Both the position numbers and the translations under genes were made by a program. A stretch of DNA of 64,000 bases from NCBI GenBank assembly GCA_037974665.1, contig CM075764.1:121024325-121088324 (forward strand), written 5' to 3'. This document shows, piece by piece, positions 30,164-42,879 of this stretch. Numbering within the stretch: the stretch's first letter is position 1; every line of letters starts with the position of its first letter. Source of the DNA: Ehretia macrophylla (taxonomy: Eukaryota; Streptophyta; Magnoliopsida; Boraginales; Ehretiaceae). The notes beneath the pieces were generated by a model that was not told the origin of the DNA, did not search any database, and was given only the letters and a program-made list of their open reading frames with translations.

Positions 30164-32480
30164 ATGAGCTGTTTCGGCTGTTGTGCGGAGGATGACATGC
30201 AAAAGCCTGCTGATAATGGACCATACATGGCAAATAACTTCGCCGGTGATTTTTCACTACTAATCTGCATATTTTATTGAAGCTAGCTCATTGTATACAC
30301 TACAGTAAAAATAGTTTTTAACTGTTGGGTTGAAAGAAACAGCTTTAGATATCTATGGATATTAATGTATGAATTTCATTTCATAATATACATTAGATCA
30401 AGAGGACAAAATAATTGTGCTATTTGACACCATATCATGGTATACTTCATTTGCATCTTGTGTCATCCTGAGGAGTTTATGAAATAATCTTTCCAAAGCT
30501 CACTGAAGAATTCTTTTCTAGGTGGCAATGCAGGTTATCGTGCTGCAGAAACTGCGCCAAAGGACACACCGACATTACATGTCGAGCCCATTGCTGTAGT
30601 TGCTATTTCAGTCGAAGAGTTAAAGGACATAACTGATAACTTTGGTACAAGGGCTTTGATTGGTGAGGGATCATATGGAAGGGTATACTATGGTGTTCTA
30701 AAGAGTGGCAAGGCTGCCGCTATAAAAAAGTTGGATTCAAGTAAGCAACCAGACCAAGAATTTTTAGCACAGGTTGGTCCGGTCAACGTACTAACTACTA
30801 CGTCAACAAGTTAATTACATAAAACTTTTACTAATATTTCCTCAGTACTGTATTCATGGCAGGTTTCAATGGTATCAAGACTAAAACATGAGAATGTTGT
30901 TGAGCTACTAGGTTACTGTGTGGATGGTGGTTTCCGAGTCCTGGCCTATGAGTATGCTTCAAGTGGATCTCTTCATGACATCCTTCATGGTTAGTGATGT
31001 TCATTATTAACAGTTGCTTTAGCTGAAAATGAAACCTATCATAGAGTACAAGATGTAAGACTAGATGCTTGTCGAGAATTCTAGGTGTAAAATAATCTAC
31101 CAACATCAATTTCTTTCAGCTCAAGGACTAAACCAATAGGTTTTTGTCCTCCAATAATTTGGATTGGTGATGCATGTGAATATTTTACTGTAATTATAGT
31201 ACATGATAGACACTTGAGAGTTTGAAACACCGAAACAAATTTGATGGAGTAGTCCTAAAGGTCTATGTCAACATTTGCCAACAGAAACAAGTTTTTGACA
31301 GCAGAAGATGGTACTTTGCCTGTTTCTTATATTGGCAACCATGACTTATCAACACCTAATGAAATGTAATTACATGAATATACATGCTCCCTGCATTGTT
31401 CTGTCATAATTTGCCACTTTTTTGTTGAGTATGGGTATCATTAACATCCTTGGGTGACACATTTTTTCTTTCAACTTCTGTATATAGGAAGAAAAGGTGT
31501 GAAAGGTGCTCAGCCAGGTCCAGTGCTATCATGGGCCCAGAGAGTTAAAATTGCTGTTGGTGCTGCAAAAGGACTAGAATACCTGCATGAAAAGGCACAT
31601 CCCCACGTCATCCATCGTGATATTAAGTCTAGCAATGTCTTGATCTTTGATGATGATGTTGCTAAGATTGCGGATTTTGATTTGTCAAACCAAGCCCCTG
31701 ATATGGCAGCACGTCTCCATTCCACCCGTGTCCTTGGGACTTTTGGTTATCATGCGCCAGAGTGAGTTCCTTCTTATAACATTAGATGATTAAAAGAGAA
31801 GTTATCTACACATATTACGTTGAGTGGTTGTCTGAGACGTTTGATGTTGGGTGACAGATATGCCATGACTGGCCAGCTGAGTTCAAAGAGTGATGTATAT
31901 AGTTTTGGTGTGGTTCTCCTGGAACTATTGACTGGTCGTAAACCTGTCGATCACACATTGCCAAGGGGACAGCAGAGTCTTGTGACATGGGTGAGTAATT
32001 AATCGTAGTAACTTTTCCTTAAGAAAGTAAGTTTTTTTTTTTTTAAAAGAATTTCTCTGTCGCATGAACAGAGGATATTCATTTGATTTGCCTGAACAGG
32101 GCATTTCTTTTTGATTCTTGTTATTTCAAAATTGTTTGACATGCAAAACTGAAATCAGGCTACACCACGACTCAGCGAAGATAAGGTTAAGCAGTGTGTT
32201 GACGCCAGATTGAACGGGGAGTACCCTCCCAAGGCAGTTGCAAAGGTAAATCAGTAATAGGCCTACTAGACATTTGATTTCCAAATACTCTCTTCTTGAA
32301 GTTGCACCCACATCTCACCATGTAATTTATTTGCATCTTTTTGAATAGATGGCCGCAGTTGCCGCTTTGTGCGTGCAATACGAAGCTGATTTCCGGCCAA
32401 ACATGAGCATTGTGGTAAAAGCTCTCCAGCCTTTGTTGAATGCTCGATCTGGACATCCCGGCGAAACCCCAAACATGTGA
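30164..32480 (+). CDS. PTI1: Pti1-like receptor-like cytoplasmic protein kinase
   Basis: Phosphorylates Ser/Thr on protein substrates. Pti1 relatives act downstream of Pto-type and OXI1/AGC kinases in defence and oxidative signalling at membranes (family knowledge). Coding exons are 30164-30245, 30522-30772, 30863-30989, 31488-31761, 31858-31990, 32159-32245 and 32349-32480. All junctions are GT-AG with consistent phases, giving 361 codons, near the usual 350-370. The N-terminus MSCFGCC has cysteines suited to S-acylation. Kinase features: [11 protein letters not shown] (75-85), ATP lysine K96, HRD (196-198) with DIKSSN, activation segment starting DFD (216-218) rather than DFG, T233 in the segment before GTFGYHAPE, and C-terminal lobe [18 protein letters not shown] is also seen in Pti1 homologues as I recall them, so it is not damage. 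The start is supported by the MSCFGCC consensus. The next gene is convergent, stop to stop 1 kb apart. Confidence 0.95.
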
Positions 32481-33482
32481 CTTACAGGAGAGAGGGAACA
32501 AGATCATCTCATTCAAGGAGGTTAAAATCAGTTACCTCCTCCGAAATGTCAACATCCCATCCCCAAAAGGTCCGTCCTTATACCTCCGCACAGAATCATC
32601 ATTCAAACCAAGTGTGCCAAGTGGCATGACTCTGTTATATATTCTTCCCTATTTCTTCAATTGTGTATTCAATCACCCCTCAGTTTAGAATCTTTTGTTG
32701 TTCAAATGTCGATAGTAGGGTGTCTTTTGCACTTCAATATTTGTGAACGAGATAATCTTCTTAATTCTCTTGCAGAAATGGTAAAGATTCCTCCCATCTC
32801 AAAACATAATGGCATCTGGTCTCTTTCATCTCTAGCAGATTCTGTGATTTCCCCTTTCAAATTTACACTGAAACCCCTCCTCTCTTCGGTACTACTCGGT
32901 CCGTAATGACTATTTAGAATACGTCGTAAAGCAATATACATTTAAGGGTGGATTAATACACCAAACTCAAACACATCACACAATCTTAACAATCTTTTTG
33001 TTTCATGTCCATATATCTATTGCTCATGACTCAACTGGCGTTACAACCTAGAATAACACAAGCAACCTCAATGATTGGGCAAGAGTAAGCTAAAGAAAGC
33101 TAGAATAGGTGAATAATTAGCCTCTTCACTCGTCAAAAACCCATTACAAAAGTTTTAAGTATCACACTTGGACTGGCTTAAAAGAAGAGACGTAACATCA
33201 TAAGAAACTATAGGTATATCATTTCCTTCTCGTGATTGTATACTCTGCAAAGCTTTAAAGGAAGAATCATGGTATTCAACAACGCAAATGGGCATTGTGA
33301 AAACAAACTGGACATATGATTTACATAAACAACACAAATGATATATGCACACGTCACCCAAGAATTAACTAATACTACGAATGAACAACAGATAACCACA
33401 CAGCATTTTCCTTGTACCTAGCTTACTGTCAACTCATGCAAATTCGATGGAATAGTGATCCTCCAGATCTGAGGCAGCCAAT
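32481..33482. other. Convergent intergenic region with both 3' UTRs
   Basis: The stop codons of the kinase and SNARE genes face each other across 1002 bp. No other gene was recognised. Poly(A) sites could not be placed with confidence; no clean AATAAA stands close to either stop. Confidence 0.7.
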
Positions 33483-36400
33483 TTACTCAAAAGAACCCCC
33501 AGGTTTAATATACAAAAGTCTCCTAGTCGTAGGAGCTGGTGGAGCCAATCCAGGAATATCTCTGATGTCTTTGTTGTTGGGATTCACAATCTGGTAAATG
33601 TATGGAACAAAGACTAGAAATCAGGGGATGAGCAAACAAACCACATTTATTGGCACGTCATAAACAGAGTGCAGGACCAAAAAGAGACTATGGAGAAAAC
33701 CCCAACATATATACTAGTGTCAAAAATAGTTGGCCAAAAGCAAATCCAGCTATGAACAAAAGCAATATGAATATTACTAACTTGATGCCGTTGTAAATCA
33801 ACCCCCACCATGTCCTTAAAAGATTAATACAGTTTCTCACAGTTGGATGTACACACGAAAATACATATATATTTGGAACTATCTTGGAAAGGATTTTAAT
33901 TTTGTCAAGCATATCTGCAATTTGCACCCTACTAAAGCATTGAAAGAGGAAAAAGATAAAGCCAAAAAAAATTTACTCTCAGCCATATAGAAACTTAAAA
34001 AGAAAACGTACCTTCACAACAATTATAGCAATAACGCCACACACTATTAGAAAAAGAAAAAACATGATACATTTATCCGTAGCCACCTGAAAAGCAAGTG
34101 GAGTTACATTATCAAAAAGAAAATATAAACAAAATACACCATCAATCTTTAGGGGGGAACAGTATCACACCTGCCTCCCAATCTCCTTAACAAGTTGTGA
34201 TGCCTTCTTAATGGAAAACTGAATTGTGTCCAGTTCATTAACAATACGACCCATTTGCTCAGTCTGCCATGTTTGGTAGAAGAGATTACCTATTGTTGGA
34301 TTTTCACAAAGTCTGGAGACAATAAAGAAAGGGATGAATAGTTAGTAGAACTTACTTGGCCCTTCAAGGTAGTGGCAGTTTGGGTTCCCACTTCAATTGT
34401 TTGATGCACTACCTACAAATCAGTCAACAGCTCATCATAAAGAGCACTCTACATTGTATAATGACATTAGAATTTACCCATTACCTGCTTGGAACGTTCA
34501 ATGGCTTGATCAGTTTCATCCATTTTCTTCCTTCCAGTATCAACAAGCTCTTGATTTGACATTGCTACAAGAAACATCAATGACAGTAAGCAACTCTTAA
34601 ATAGTTCTTGAGAGTTTAACAAATACAACCATCTTTAATACCACAACCAGCAACATCTTCCAGTAGATGCAACGCTTGAAGAACCAAAAGGTCTAGAAAA
34701 TAATTTATAAGATTATAGTCGTGCCCTGCAAGTCTACATTCCCTACTAGAGCAGAGTCCCTTTCTCTGATAAATTAGAATGAGAATTCAATGAGCCAATA
34801 TTAATGAGTTTCCAAAAATGCTACAAAAGAGCAGCCTGGTGCATGACGGTCCCATTGTGCATGGGCTATGGTGGGACCCACTTTGGGTCTATTCTAGCCA
34901 ACTTTGCCTTGCATTTTTGCAAGACGTTGATAGAGTATAAGTTAGATTAGTTAGATATGCAGTGGAATGTACTGCAGTGAATTATGTAATAGCTGAATAT
35001 ACAACATTTTGTCAGCTGTAACTAACTTTCAGTTAGGACTAACAGCTGGAATTTAGCATGTGCTGAAATTCAGAACAAGCGCATGAACTCTATAAATACA
35101 TGTACTTGTGTCAATCTCAGATTAAGAAATGAAATGCAAAAATGTTCTCTCAATCTCTCTCTCTAGAATTTCTTCATGGTATCAAGGGCAGCTGATCCAG
35201 CGCCATTGATTCACCATTTTTTTCGAAACAAAGCTTGCTCAACTTGTTTCTCCTAAGCTATCAAACGCCATTGAAATATCTCAAGATCTCAAACTACTCA
35301 TTCAAAATCTGAAAAGTCTTGTTCAGATCAAGCTAGATACTCATAATTACCTCCTATGGAAGTCTCAGATGCAGATCATTCTCAGAGCTCACCAACAGTT
35401 GAGCCATGTCACTGGTGCAGAACCATGGCCTCCTAAGGTGCCCTCATCTGCAGCTGATTCTTCCTCCTCCAATTCATCTACAACCATTCCTGATATCAAT
35501 CCAGAGTATCTGCTATGGTAGCTTAAAGATGAACATCTCAAGGCATTACTTGTGGCCTCCATTACACCACAGGTACTGCCACATGTTCTTCATCTGCCTA
35601 CAGCCTCTTCCATATGGAACACTCTAGAACATAGATTCAACTCCCTCAGCAGACCTCACCTTCATCAGCTGAAAACAAAGCTTTACTCTCTTCAGAAAAG
35701 CACTAAATCAATGCAAGTGTACCTGGATGAAGTAAAGGCTATCACTGATAGTCTACTCTATGCTGGTGCATCTGTTCCTGAGGAAGACTTGATCCTCTAC
35801 ATCCTAAAAGGCCTGCCTATTGAATATGAGACATTCAGAACCACCATTAGGGTTAGGAGAGATCCTATTACTCTTTCTGAACTCAGCAACTTGCTCATTT
35901 CTGAGGAACTTCATCTCCAGCTACTTCATTCTGCTACTATTCACTCTTCTCCTTCTTCTGAACTTCCTAATGCCCTCTATACTAAAACCTCTCCTCTCAA
36001 GACTCAGGCAGGGATAGAGGTAGGAATAATAGAGGAGGGAGAGGTGGCAGAGGGCACAAGAATGACTCAAAGGGTTCCTCTATCAATACCAAAGGCTCCT
36101 CTGATACCTCAGAAGCCTCTCCTCATTGTCAGATTTGTGCCAAGCCCAACCACTCTGCTATAAAGTGTTGGCTCAGGCTGGACGTTCTCAATTACTCTAA
36201 GCCCAAATCAGACAAACAAGCTTTGGCAGCTCAACTGACTTCCTCTCCTTCACCTACTTCTCAGTGGTACCTTGATTCAGGGGCCAATACACACGTAACT
36301 GATGATCTCTTGCAACATCACCATTGCGCCAAGGTTTTCCTTCCCATGGATTCTATACATGAACTAATTTACCCTTGAGCACAAAAAGGCATTTATCACA

Positions 36401-38484
36401 TCACCATGGCATTCACTGATGTGACAATTCATAGAAGCATTCTGGAAAAAGTGCATCTTTGCCTTGATCATCTCAGCATATAAAACAATTAAAAAACCCA
36501 GCTACATGACTTCTTCTTTACCTGATGCCAACTGAACGTTATCTTCTTCCACTGTTTCACTAGAACCTGTTCCCATGTCAAAGAGTTCAACCCTCTTATT
36601 GCCAAGAGTACTCATATAGCTGCATCATTACCGAAAACGGCTAACAGTAAGTTCTCAAAACAGTTACCACAAAGAAAAGAAAGAAAGAATGTGGCTTTGA
36701 GAATGATAAAGAGGAAATAATGTTAAGCAGGGGCAAAAAATTGTTAATGAAATTGTTGCACAAACAAATGGATCCGGTCATTAGCATGATACAGTGGAAA
36801 TCAAATATTGTTTGAGCCATAGGTCTTAATTTTAGCAACCATTATTCCTCTAGACTCTCACCTACTGATAAACATATGGCTGAATATAGAACTTCAGTAC
36901 AGAACTATATGAGACATAATGGTTTTCCTATATTAAAAAGTGCCACCAAGTAACAGCACTTTAAACAGGAATCTTGCAGAGGACTTAGACTAAGAGAAAG
37001 AAAATAGATGCGTAAGCGAAAGAGCCCCTCAGACAATCCCCTTATGAATCAGAATATCAGTAGTAAGTCACAACAACATTAACTTAATATCAAATCTGTC
37101 ACATGACCAAAACAGCATTTTCGGGAAAAGATAAATAGATCAGCTTCCACATTGCACAATTCATGGGAGCGAATAATCGAAAAAGTAGGGGGAAAATAGA
37201 TTAACCCACGTTTTCCTCAAGGCCACATATGAATTTAGCTCCTTTATCTGCAAAATAGAAACGACTTGATGCAGTCAATTTCAGGGCAACATGACAATCC
37301 ACTGCAGGCACTAATTTCACCAAAGGGAATGGTTATGTTTACCACATCAAAATAGTCCAATTTTCTCAGGTACATAACAATAAGGAAAAAATGATGATGT
37401 ACAGTTCCAACATGGTGACTGTTAGCACTAAATATACTTTTCCAAAGTTCCCTCCTTTGCTTCTAAAGACGAGCCAGATATTCACCAGATTTTACAAGAT
37501 AGATTTTACAGGAGTGGATTCAACTCCCAGTCTTAAAAGAATGGGACATGTCAAAAATAAGAGATCTGATCATCTTCAAGAATAAATCCTTGTCTTGAAG
37601 ATTGTAATCTACTGAAGCTTTTACACTGATTCCAAACAAACTTACCATGGATTGCTTCTCGTCATTGAGCTTCTTGGTAACTTCAGGAGGATTTCTGCTC
37701 TCCTCGTCTTTGATTTCACGATCAAACTCTTTAATCAACCTAAAAGAATGATATGATCATTAATTATTCAGAGCATGTTATACACAAGAAACACCACAAA
37801 AGGAAAGTAGAATTATCATCTTTCATAATTCATCGAAGGAAAACGCATAAAGTAATACATGTACCTTTTACATTCCCTCATCTTCCCTGTAAGTTCCTCC
37901 AGCTGTTTACTTTGTCTATTGGAGTCTTTAATTTTATCCAGCTTCTGGAAGCCATTTCTAGGACAAATAGAAAACAGTTGGTCATTAGTAGGCAACGACA
38001 CTAATTAAAAGAGGGCGCTAGTTGGAACTTGGAAGTGGTAATGGTAATAAAAAGGCAAGCGTAGAGAGAAGACAAGAGAGATAAACAAGTCAAACATGAA
38101 AGAGGTATGTAAAGATATTACTCTACACATATAGTGAACTTTGAATGAACTAACAAGCGGCTTCTCGTATAAATAAAATGTGTTTGAAAGGGGATTAATA
38201 AAAGCAAAACAATCAAGAGCCATATCTAATCTTTTACTAACTTAACTTATCAAAACATGTAGACTAAAAGTACTACTAAACAAGAGCAAAAATTATAAAG
38301 CAATTACTGGGAAAGCATAAATTTTGAAATATATACAAGAAGAAGAAGATCAATATATCAAAGAATCAATGATGCAACTACAGGAAGAAAAAAAAAAGGA
38401 GAAGGAGAGTTACGCAAGGGCGCGGAAATTGTCACGGATTTCTCCATGTATTTGCTCCATTTGAGGCCCCATCTGCAACTCCAT
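33483..38484 (-). CDS. NPSN11: Novel plant SNARE (NPSN11-like)
   Basis: A Qb-SNARE of the plant-specific NPSN group, which mediates vesicle fusion at the plasma membrane and cell plate together with KNOLLE-type Qa-SNAREs (family knowledge). Coding exons, 5' to 3' on the minus strand: 38484-38414, 37957-37865, 37739-37646, 37247-37210, 36619-36522, 34564-34485, 34412-34356, 34263-34171, 34086-34012 and 33590-33483. The total is 807 nt, 268 codons, against about 265 in the family. The N-terminal helical part includes EQIHGEIRDNFRALANGFQKLDKIKDSN. The SNARE region is about 130-205 (MDETDQAIERSKQVV ... TEQMGRIVNELDTIQFSIKKA). A membrane segment at about 213-235 (IMFFLFLIVCGVIAIIVV) is followed by an unusual 33-residue tail, as is normal for NPSN. 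All splice junctions are GT-AG and in phase. Intron 5 (34565-36521) holds a copia fragment. NPSN13 is the main alternative name. Confidence 0.93.
34925..36380 (+). mobile_element. Truncated Ty1/copia element in SNARE intron 5
   Basis: A 5' LTR of about 252 bp (34925-35176) has TATA-like CTATAAATACATG and ends TTCA, followed by PBS-like TGGTATCAAGGGC (35177-35189). A Gag region follows (35300-36160: HNYLLWKSQMQIILRAH, LHQLKTKLYSLQKSTKSM, EDLILYILKGLPIEYE) with one TAG near 35519. A frameshift near 35990 moves the CCHC knuckle CQICAKPNHSAIKC and the protease start WYLDSGANTHVTDDL into another frame. Similarity ends near 36380; RT, integrase and the 3' LTR are missing. It is antisense to the SNARE gene and wholly intronic. 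Confidence 0.85.
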
Positions 38485-39008
38485 TCTGCTAAATTACTCT
38501 TCCTTCTTTTTTTTCTTTTTTTCTTTTTTATGTTTTTGTTTTCCCTTCTCTCTCGTGACCAAACCCGAACCCAAAACCTCCCTCACCAAGATAATGCTGT
38601 TAATTATTACAAATCCCCCCTTTGTTCAAATTTCACACCGGTGCTTGTGGGCTTTGCAATTTTGTGCAAGAAAAAAGGAAAATTTTTATTAATTTGGAAA
38701 ATTGGACAAGAGAATGGAATTTGAGATGGTTTAGGGTTCTTGTTGTTAGTTGATGCCCAAAGGGGTAAAAATAAAGGAAGAATTTGGCTCTGTTAGTTTG
38801 CTGGAAAATATTTTTTTATATTTGGTAATACTAAAACATTATTTAACTAAAAAATATTATTTAATAAAAAATAATGGTTATTTTTGCTCAATTTTCATTA
38901 ATTAATTAAAAAATATTTTTTCAATCAAATATTACAATTAGTACAAAGTTTAAAAAAGTATTTGCATATCTTTTGAGATAATAAAATATTTTTTGAAACT
39001 CACACACT
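38485..39008. other. Upstream region of the SNARE gene
   Basis: Holds the 5' UTR and presumably the promoter of the minus-strand SNARE gene. A T-rich/CT-rich tract at about 38496-38560 reads as A/GA-rich leader on the coding strand. No TATA box can be assigned with confidence. The Cop-1 LTR edge lies only about 0.5 kb upstream of the start codon. Confidence 0.55.
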
Positions 39009-39416
39009 CCTACAACAAATAGTATAGAGAGAAAACTGAAACTCTTATTCATTTTTGAATTCTGAATGATTTATATTTCAATAGAACTTCTTTATTTATA
39101 GATTTTCAGAAGCTCCTGGTTGCGCAAACGCTGATATAGTATAAGTAGCTGCAAATCAAAAGCTGGTTGCTGGCTGCAAGCTACTGTAAATCAGAAGCTG
39201 CTGATGCAAGTTGGTTGCAAGCTACTGATGCAGGCTGGTTGCAAGCTTTTGCAAATCAGAAGCTGCTGCAAATCAGAAACACGCTGCTGATGCATGCTGG
39301 TTGCAAGCTGCTGATACAGGCTGGTTGCAAGCTACTATAAATCAGAAGCTGCTGCAAATTAGAAGTACATTGCTGATGCATACTAGTGAATATCCACATA
39401 TTAATATTTCATAACA
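39009..39416 (-). mobile_element. 3' LTR of copia element Cop-1
   Basis: Shares CAACAAATAGTATAGAGAG through the GCTGGTTGC repeats with 55661-55866. On the minus strand it begins TGTTATGAAATATT (39416) and is preceded by the polypurine tract TATCCAAGGGGGAG (39417-39430). Its far end lacks about 13 terminal bases present in the other copy. The middle is built of imperfect repeats of GCTGCTGATGCA, AGCTGGTTGCA and AAATCAGA. Confidence 0.85.
39150..39380. repeat. Imperfect tandem repeats in the Cop-1 LTR
   Basis: Units of about 20-45 bp combine GCAAATCAGAAGCTG, CTGATGCA and GGTTGCAAGCT in varying order. They continue in the other LTR until it is broken at 55866. Confidence 0.75.
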
Positions 39417-39473
39417 CTCCCCCTTGGATATTCACTATAAGAATATATCTCATTAAAATCTCGTCAAGAAAAC

Positions 39474-42400
39474 TGTGACGCCCAAGAACTTCACCGTACA
39501 TTTATTTACTGTTGCATATGCTATTTGTGCATTTTTTCAGTGCCTTACTTGTTACTTTAAGTGACTACTATTTATTCTATTTTTCAACCACTTAACTACC
39601 TTGAATTAGCAATTTTTTTAAAAATCACATTAATTGTTTTAGGAATGAGAAAATTGTGCATTTGAGATAAAAGCGATAGGAGCGCCCATTTAGAAAATAT
39701 TTTACCAATCTAGTGAATAGTATTACGTAACTAAACTAAGTGTTTTAATTAGTTAACATTGAATTGCACTTTCAGTCTCGTTTTAAAGCCAACTAGGCTC
39801 ATTTTAGTAGTCAACTTATGCACCCAACATAACTCTAACCTAATATATACTCAACTTAACAATTTTAGCTCATAAAAACACAAAAAAAGGGAGAGATGCA
39901 TAAATTACTGTTCAAAATCCGAACAGCCCTTAGCAGCCAAGAGGGAGATCTTTTGCTCATCAAATCTCCAATTCAAGCCTCTCTAAGCCTAGAACAAGTA
40001 GTTTAGGATGTGTACAAGCCTTCTAGGTGCTCTTACGCGCTTTAGGTGAGGGATTTCATGGCTCTTTTTGAATATTAAAAATGTTATACTTTTCTTAATT
40101 TGTTAGAAATACTATCAAATATTATTGAAATGCTTATCTATGCTATGCTACATTGTATATAAGTGCTAGAAAACACATTTAAGCCATTAGTTCGCATTTT
40201 AAATGGTTGGAATCGTTACTTTGATTTTATGAGGTGAATAGTGATGGATTTTTAGGGTTTTGTGTAATTTTGCATATTGACTTGATTCATTGCTTCTAAT
40301 AGATGCCTTAGGTGCTAATGAAGGTAGTCCAATAGTCCCATGCCCTCGAATTGCTCTAAACTTATATAAAACGTGAAATAACTGACTTTTTAAAAGGGGT
40401 TTCGGGGTTAATGCTAATCCGGGTGGATTTGAACTTCACATTTGATATTCTTAGGCTACCTAGGTACTATAGAAGCTTTGCTAACCCTTGTTTGAAGCCC
40501 GGTTGAGGTACGTGTAGTACAAAGTCAAAAGAGAAAATTTGGGACTTTCGGGCTAAATGCGGGTAATTGCATGACTTTGAGGTCCTAAGTGGTGTCATTA
40601 AGTGTCATTAGGAAGGTAGTATAGCTTGGTTGCGTACCTTGAACTTCGTATTACGTTTGGAAGCTAATTAGCCTTGAATTGCAAAGGGGATATTGTGACC
40701 AAGTGTGGAATTTGCTCGGTTTGAGTGTTGGCATTGCCTTGGGAGGTCATGGAAGCACTTTTGGTATGGTTATGGCATTAGTTGGGTGATTGGTTAACTT
40801 AGTTGTAGTATAAATCAACTAAGGGGACGAATGGAGTTTTGTGATTGTTATAGTTTAAACGGGTTTTCTTTGCACTTAAATGGATCAAAATATGGATAGG
40901 TTTGCGTGGTGAAAACGAATTTCTATTATCATAGCTCGTTGGGATGTGATAGCTTGAGAAAGTTAGAAAAAAGAATAGTATTCTATTGAGTTTTTGTGAC
41001 TTTTGCTCAATTGATGGTTTTAGTGTTTCTATTAGGTGCCATTAATGCTAGATGGCTTAAATGTTTGCTTAAACCCATTAAAAGATGACTAGAAGTTGGT
41101 TAGAATGACTAGAACATAAAGAGCGACATTTAAGGCAATTGGTTTGTTCTAGTGTTTTAGGTGTGTGTAGAACTTCCTTGCGGTTGGTTAGTGACCGTTG
41201 AATGCTTAGAATGCTCGTAGTGTCCTCCTGTTGCTTAGAAGATAGATTTTTAGTTGGGTTTACGAAAGGGACTTTCGGAATAAAATTGAGTTATTTGCTA
41301 AGTTTTGATTGGACTTGATAGGTTAGGTGGTTATGGGTGATTATCTAAGATATGGCGTTATTCAGAAAATGTTTCATGAACTAAATTGCATAATTGTTTT
41401 ATTTGAATTAAAGATTCTAAGTGAATTCTTGTTTATAGTAATTATATTGTCATAGTTCTAAGTGTTTTCCTTGAGTTTTATATTGAGTTAATTGTAAAGA
41501 GAATAAGTATGGATTAATGACTTTATAAATTGATAGTACTATTATGAAATTAAATATGGTTATCTATGTTTAAAATGCTCTTTAAAATGATTGTAGAACA
41601 TGTTTATATCACGATTTTATTGTTGTTAGTTATATTAGATTACTTGAATGATTACTTGGTTATATGTTAATTAAGTAAACTATGAGTTAGCTAACCTAGT
41701 TGGATAATTAATGAATGTTGTAGTTAAAGAGTAATTGAAACAATGTTTAACTTTATGTTCAAGGTGATTGAGAGTGATTTGAAGCCAATCTTGCATTGTG
41801 GAGCTTGATAGAGGTGGGAGAGTCTTCATTCCTTTTGTGCATATTAGCTTGTTTTATTATATGATTTGATCTAAATGGATAAAGTTTATATGTACTATTT
41901 TCATGCTATCTTGCGAATTACTGGAATTAGTTGCAAGGGTAATTGTTTATATTACTATAATTGCTCTCTTGGGTTATCAAATGTGTATATAATATATATG
42001 GAGTGAGGCTAGCCTACTTTACTACCTTCCCTCTTGATTTGAAAATGAGATTCGTGATTCGTTACTCAGGGTTGCGCAACCTTTTCGGGTATGGTAGTAT
42101 CGAGTAACACGGGCGGCGTCGAGCTTGCCGTGCTCCCTCGGCTACCATGGTTTCCCAGTCTCTTCTCGCTGAGGCATACTTCCCTACCCCAGAGGCGTGG
42201 TTCACCTCGTTGGGGCATACGGACCTACCTCGAAAGATATGGGTCGTAGGATTGGGGTACATCCGAAGTACCCCAACTTGGAGGAGTATGGGTTTGTCGG
42301 CACTTGCTTGAAGATCTTGGCTCGTGGCTCGTGATTGAAGACAAACGTGGAACCGTATCCTTTTTATATGTGGTTTAATACTTGTTTAATTAACTTTGTT

Positions 42401-42879
42401 ATTTTGTGTTGTATATGTTTTATCCTTGTTGCATCTCATGAAAGCATTTCTAGGTATGCTGCATCACCTCCCTCACTTGGTATACATGTTGTATACTCAC
42501 CCTCGTTTCTAACACCTTTCAGGATCAGTGCTATCAGAGGTAGGAAAGAAGGCTCGAGAGTTTCGTGTTAATTATGCTGGCTTACGTGGATTATTATTGA
42601 ATTCAGTTTTGTAATTGTAAAGTTAAGTTGGAATGTATTGATAGTTATGAATGACTTGTAATGTTTTAATAACTTGTAATCTTTACCTTGTTGTCTGGTT
42701 GACTTGCATGCTTGTAAGGATGAAATGGATTGAGGTGATGTTTGCAGGTTTCTAGATAGTCCTATGTATAGGGAAAACTCCGTCCGTTTTTTCTAAAATT
42801 TTGTGCCCGAGTTTGGATTTGGGTTGAGTATATTTTGGTTAATAGAAGTCCCAGTTCCATGAGAGATTGTAGCGTTACA
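39474..42879 (+). mobile_element. LTR1 of the triple-LTR element
   Basis: Starts TGTGACGCCCAAGAAC and ends AGCGTTACA. It contains two donor-like AG|GTGAGGG sites or close variants (near 40045 and 41810) and the hairpin module at 42005-42525. It is non-coding; the open frames in it lie across the structured region. Confidence 0.9.
42005..42525 (+). other. Conserved multi-hairpin LTR module, LTR1
   Basis: H1 (42005-42027, loop CTACTTT, right arm partly decayed); box GGTTGCGCAACC near 42070; H2 ATGGTAG (42091-42097) with CTACCAT (42142-42148), inner CACGG/CCGTG, 15-base loop 42113-42127; H3 TTGGGGTAC-ATCCGAA-GTACCCCAA at 42252-42276; H4 GTATAC-ATGTT-GTATAC near 42480; acceptor-like TTTCAG near 42523. 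Confidence 0.75.

Noticed and set aside
30831..31109. Minus-strand 92-codon frame over the kinase gene
   Set aside because: It overlaps kinase exon 3 and introns in antisense; no domain, and the kinase exon model explains the conservation.
35406..35627. 73-codon frame in the intronic copia fragment
   Set aside because: It is an out-of-frame shadow of the Gag remnant, which reads in the frame of 35552-36163.
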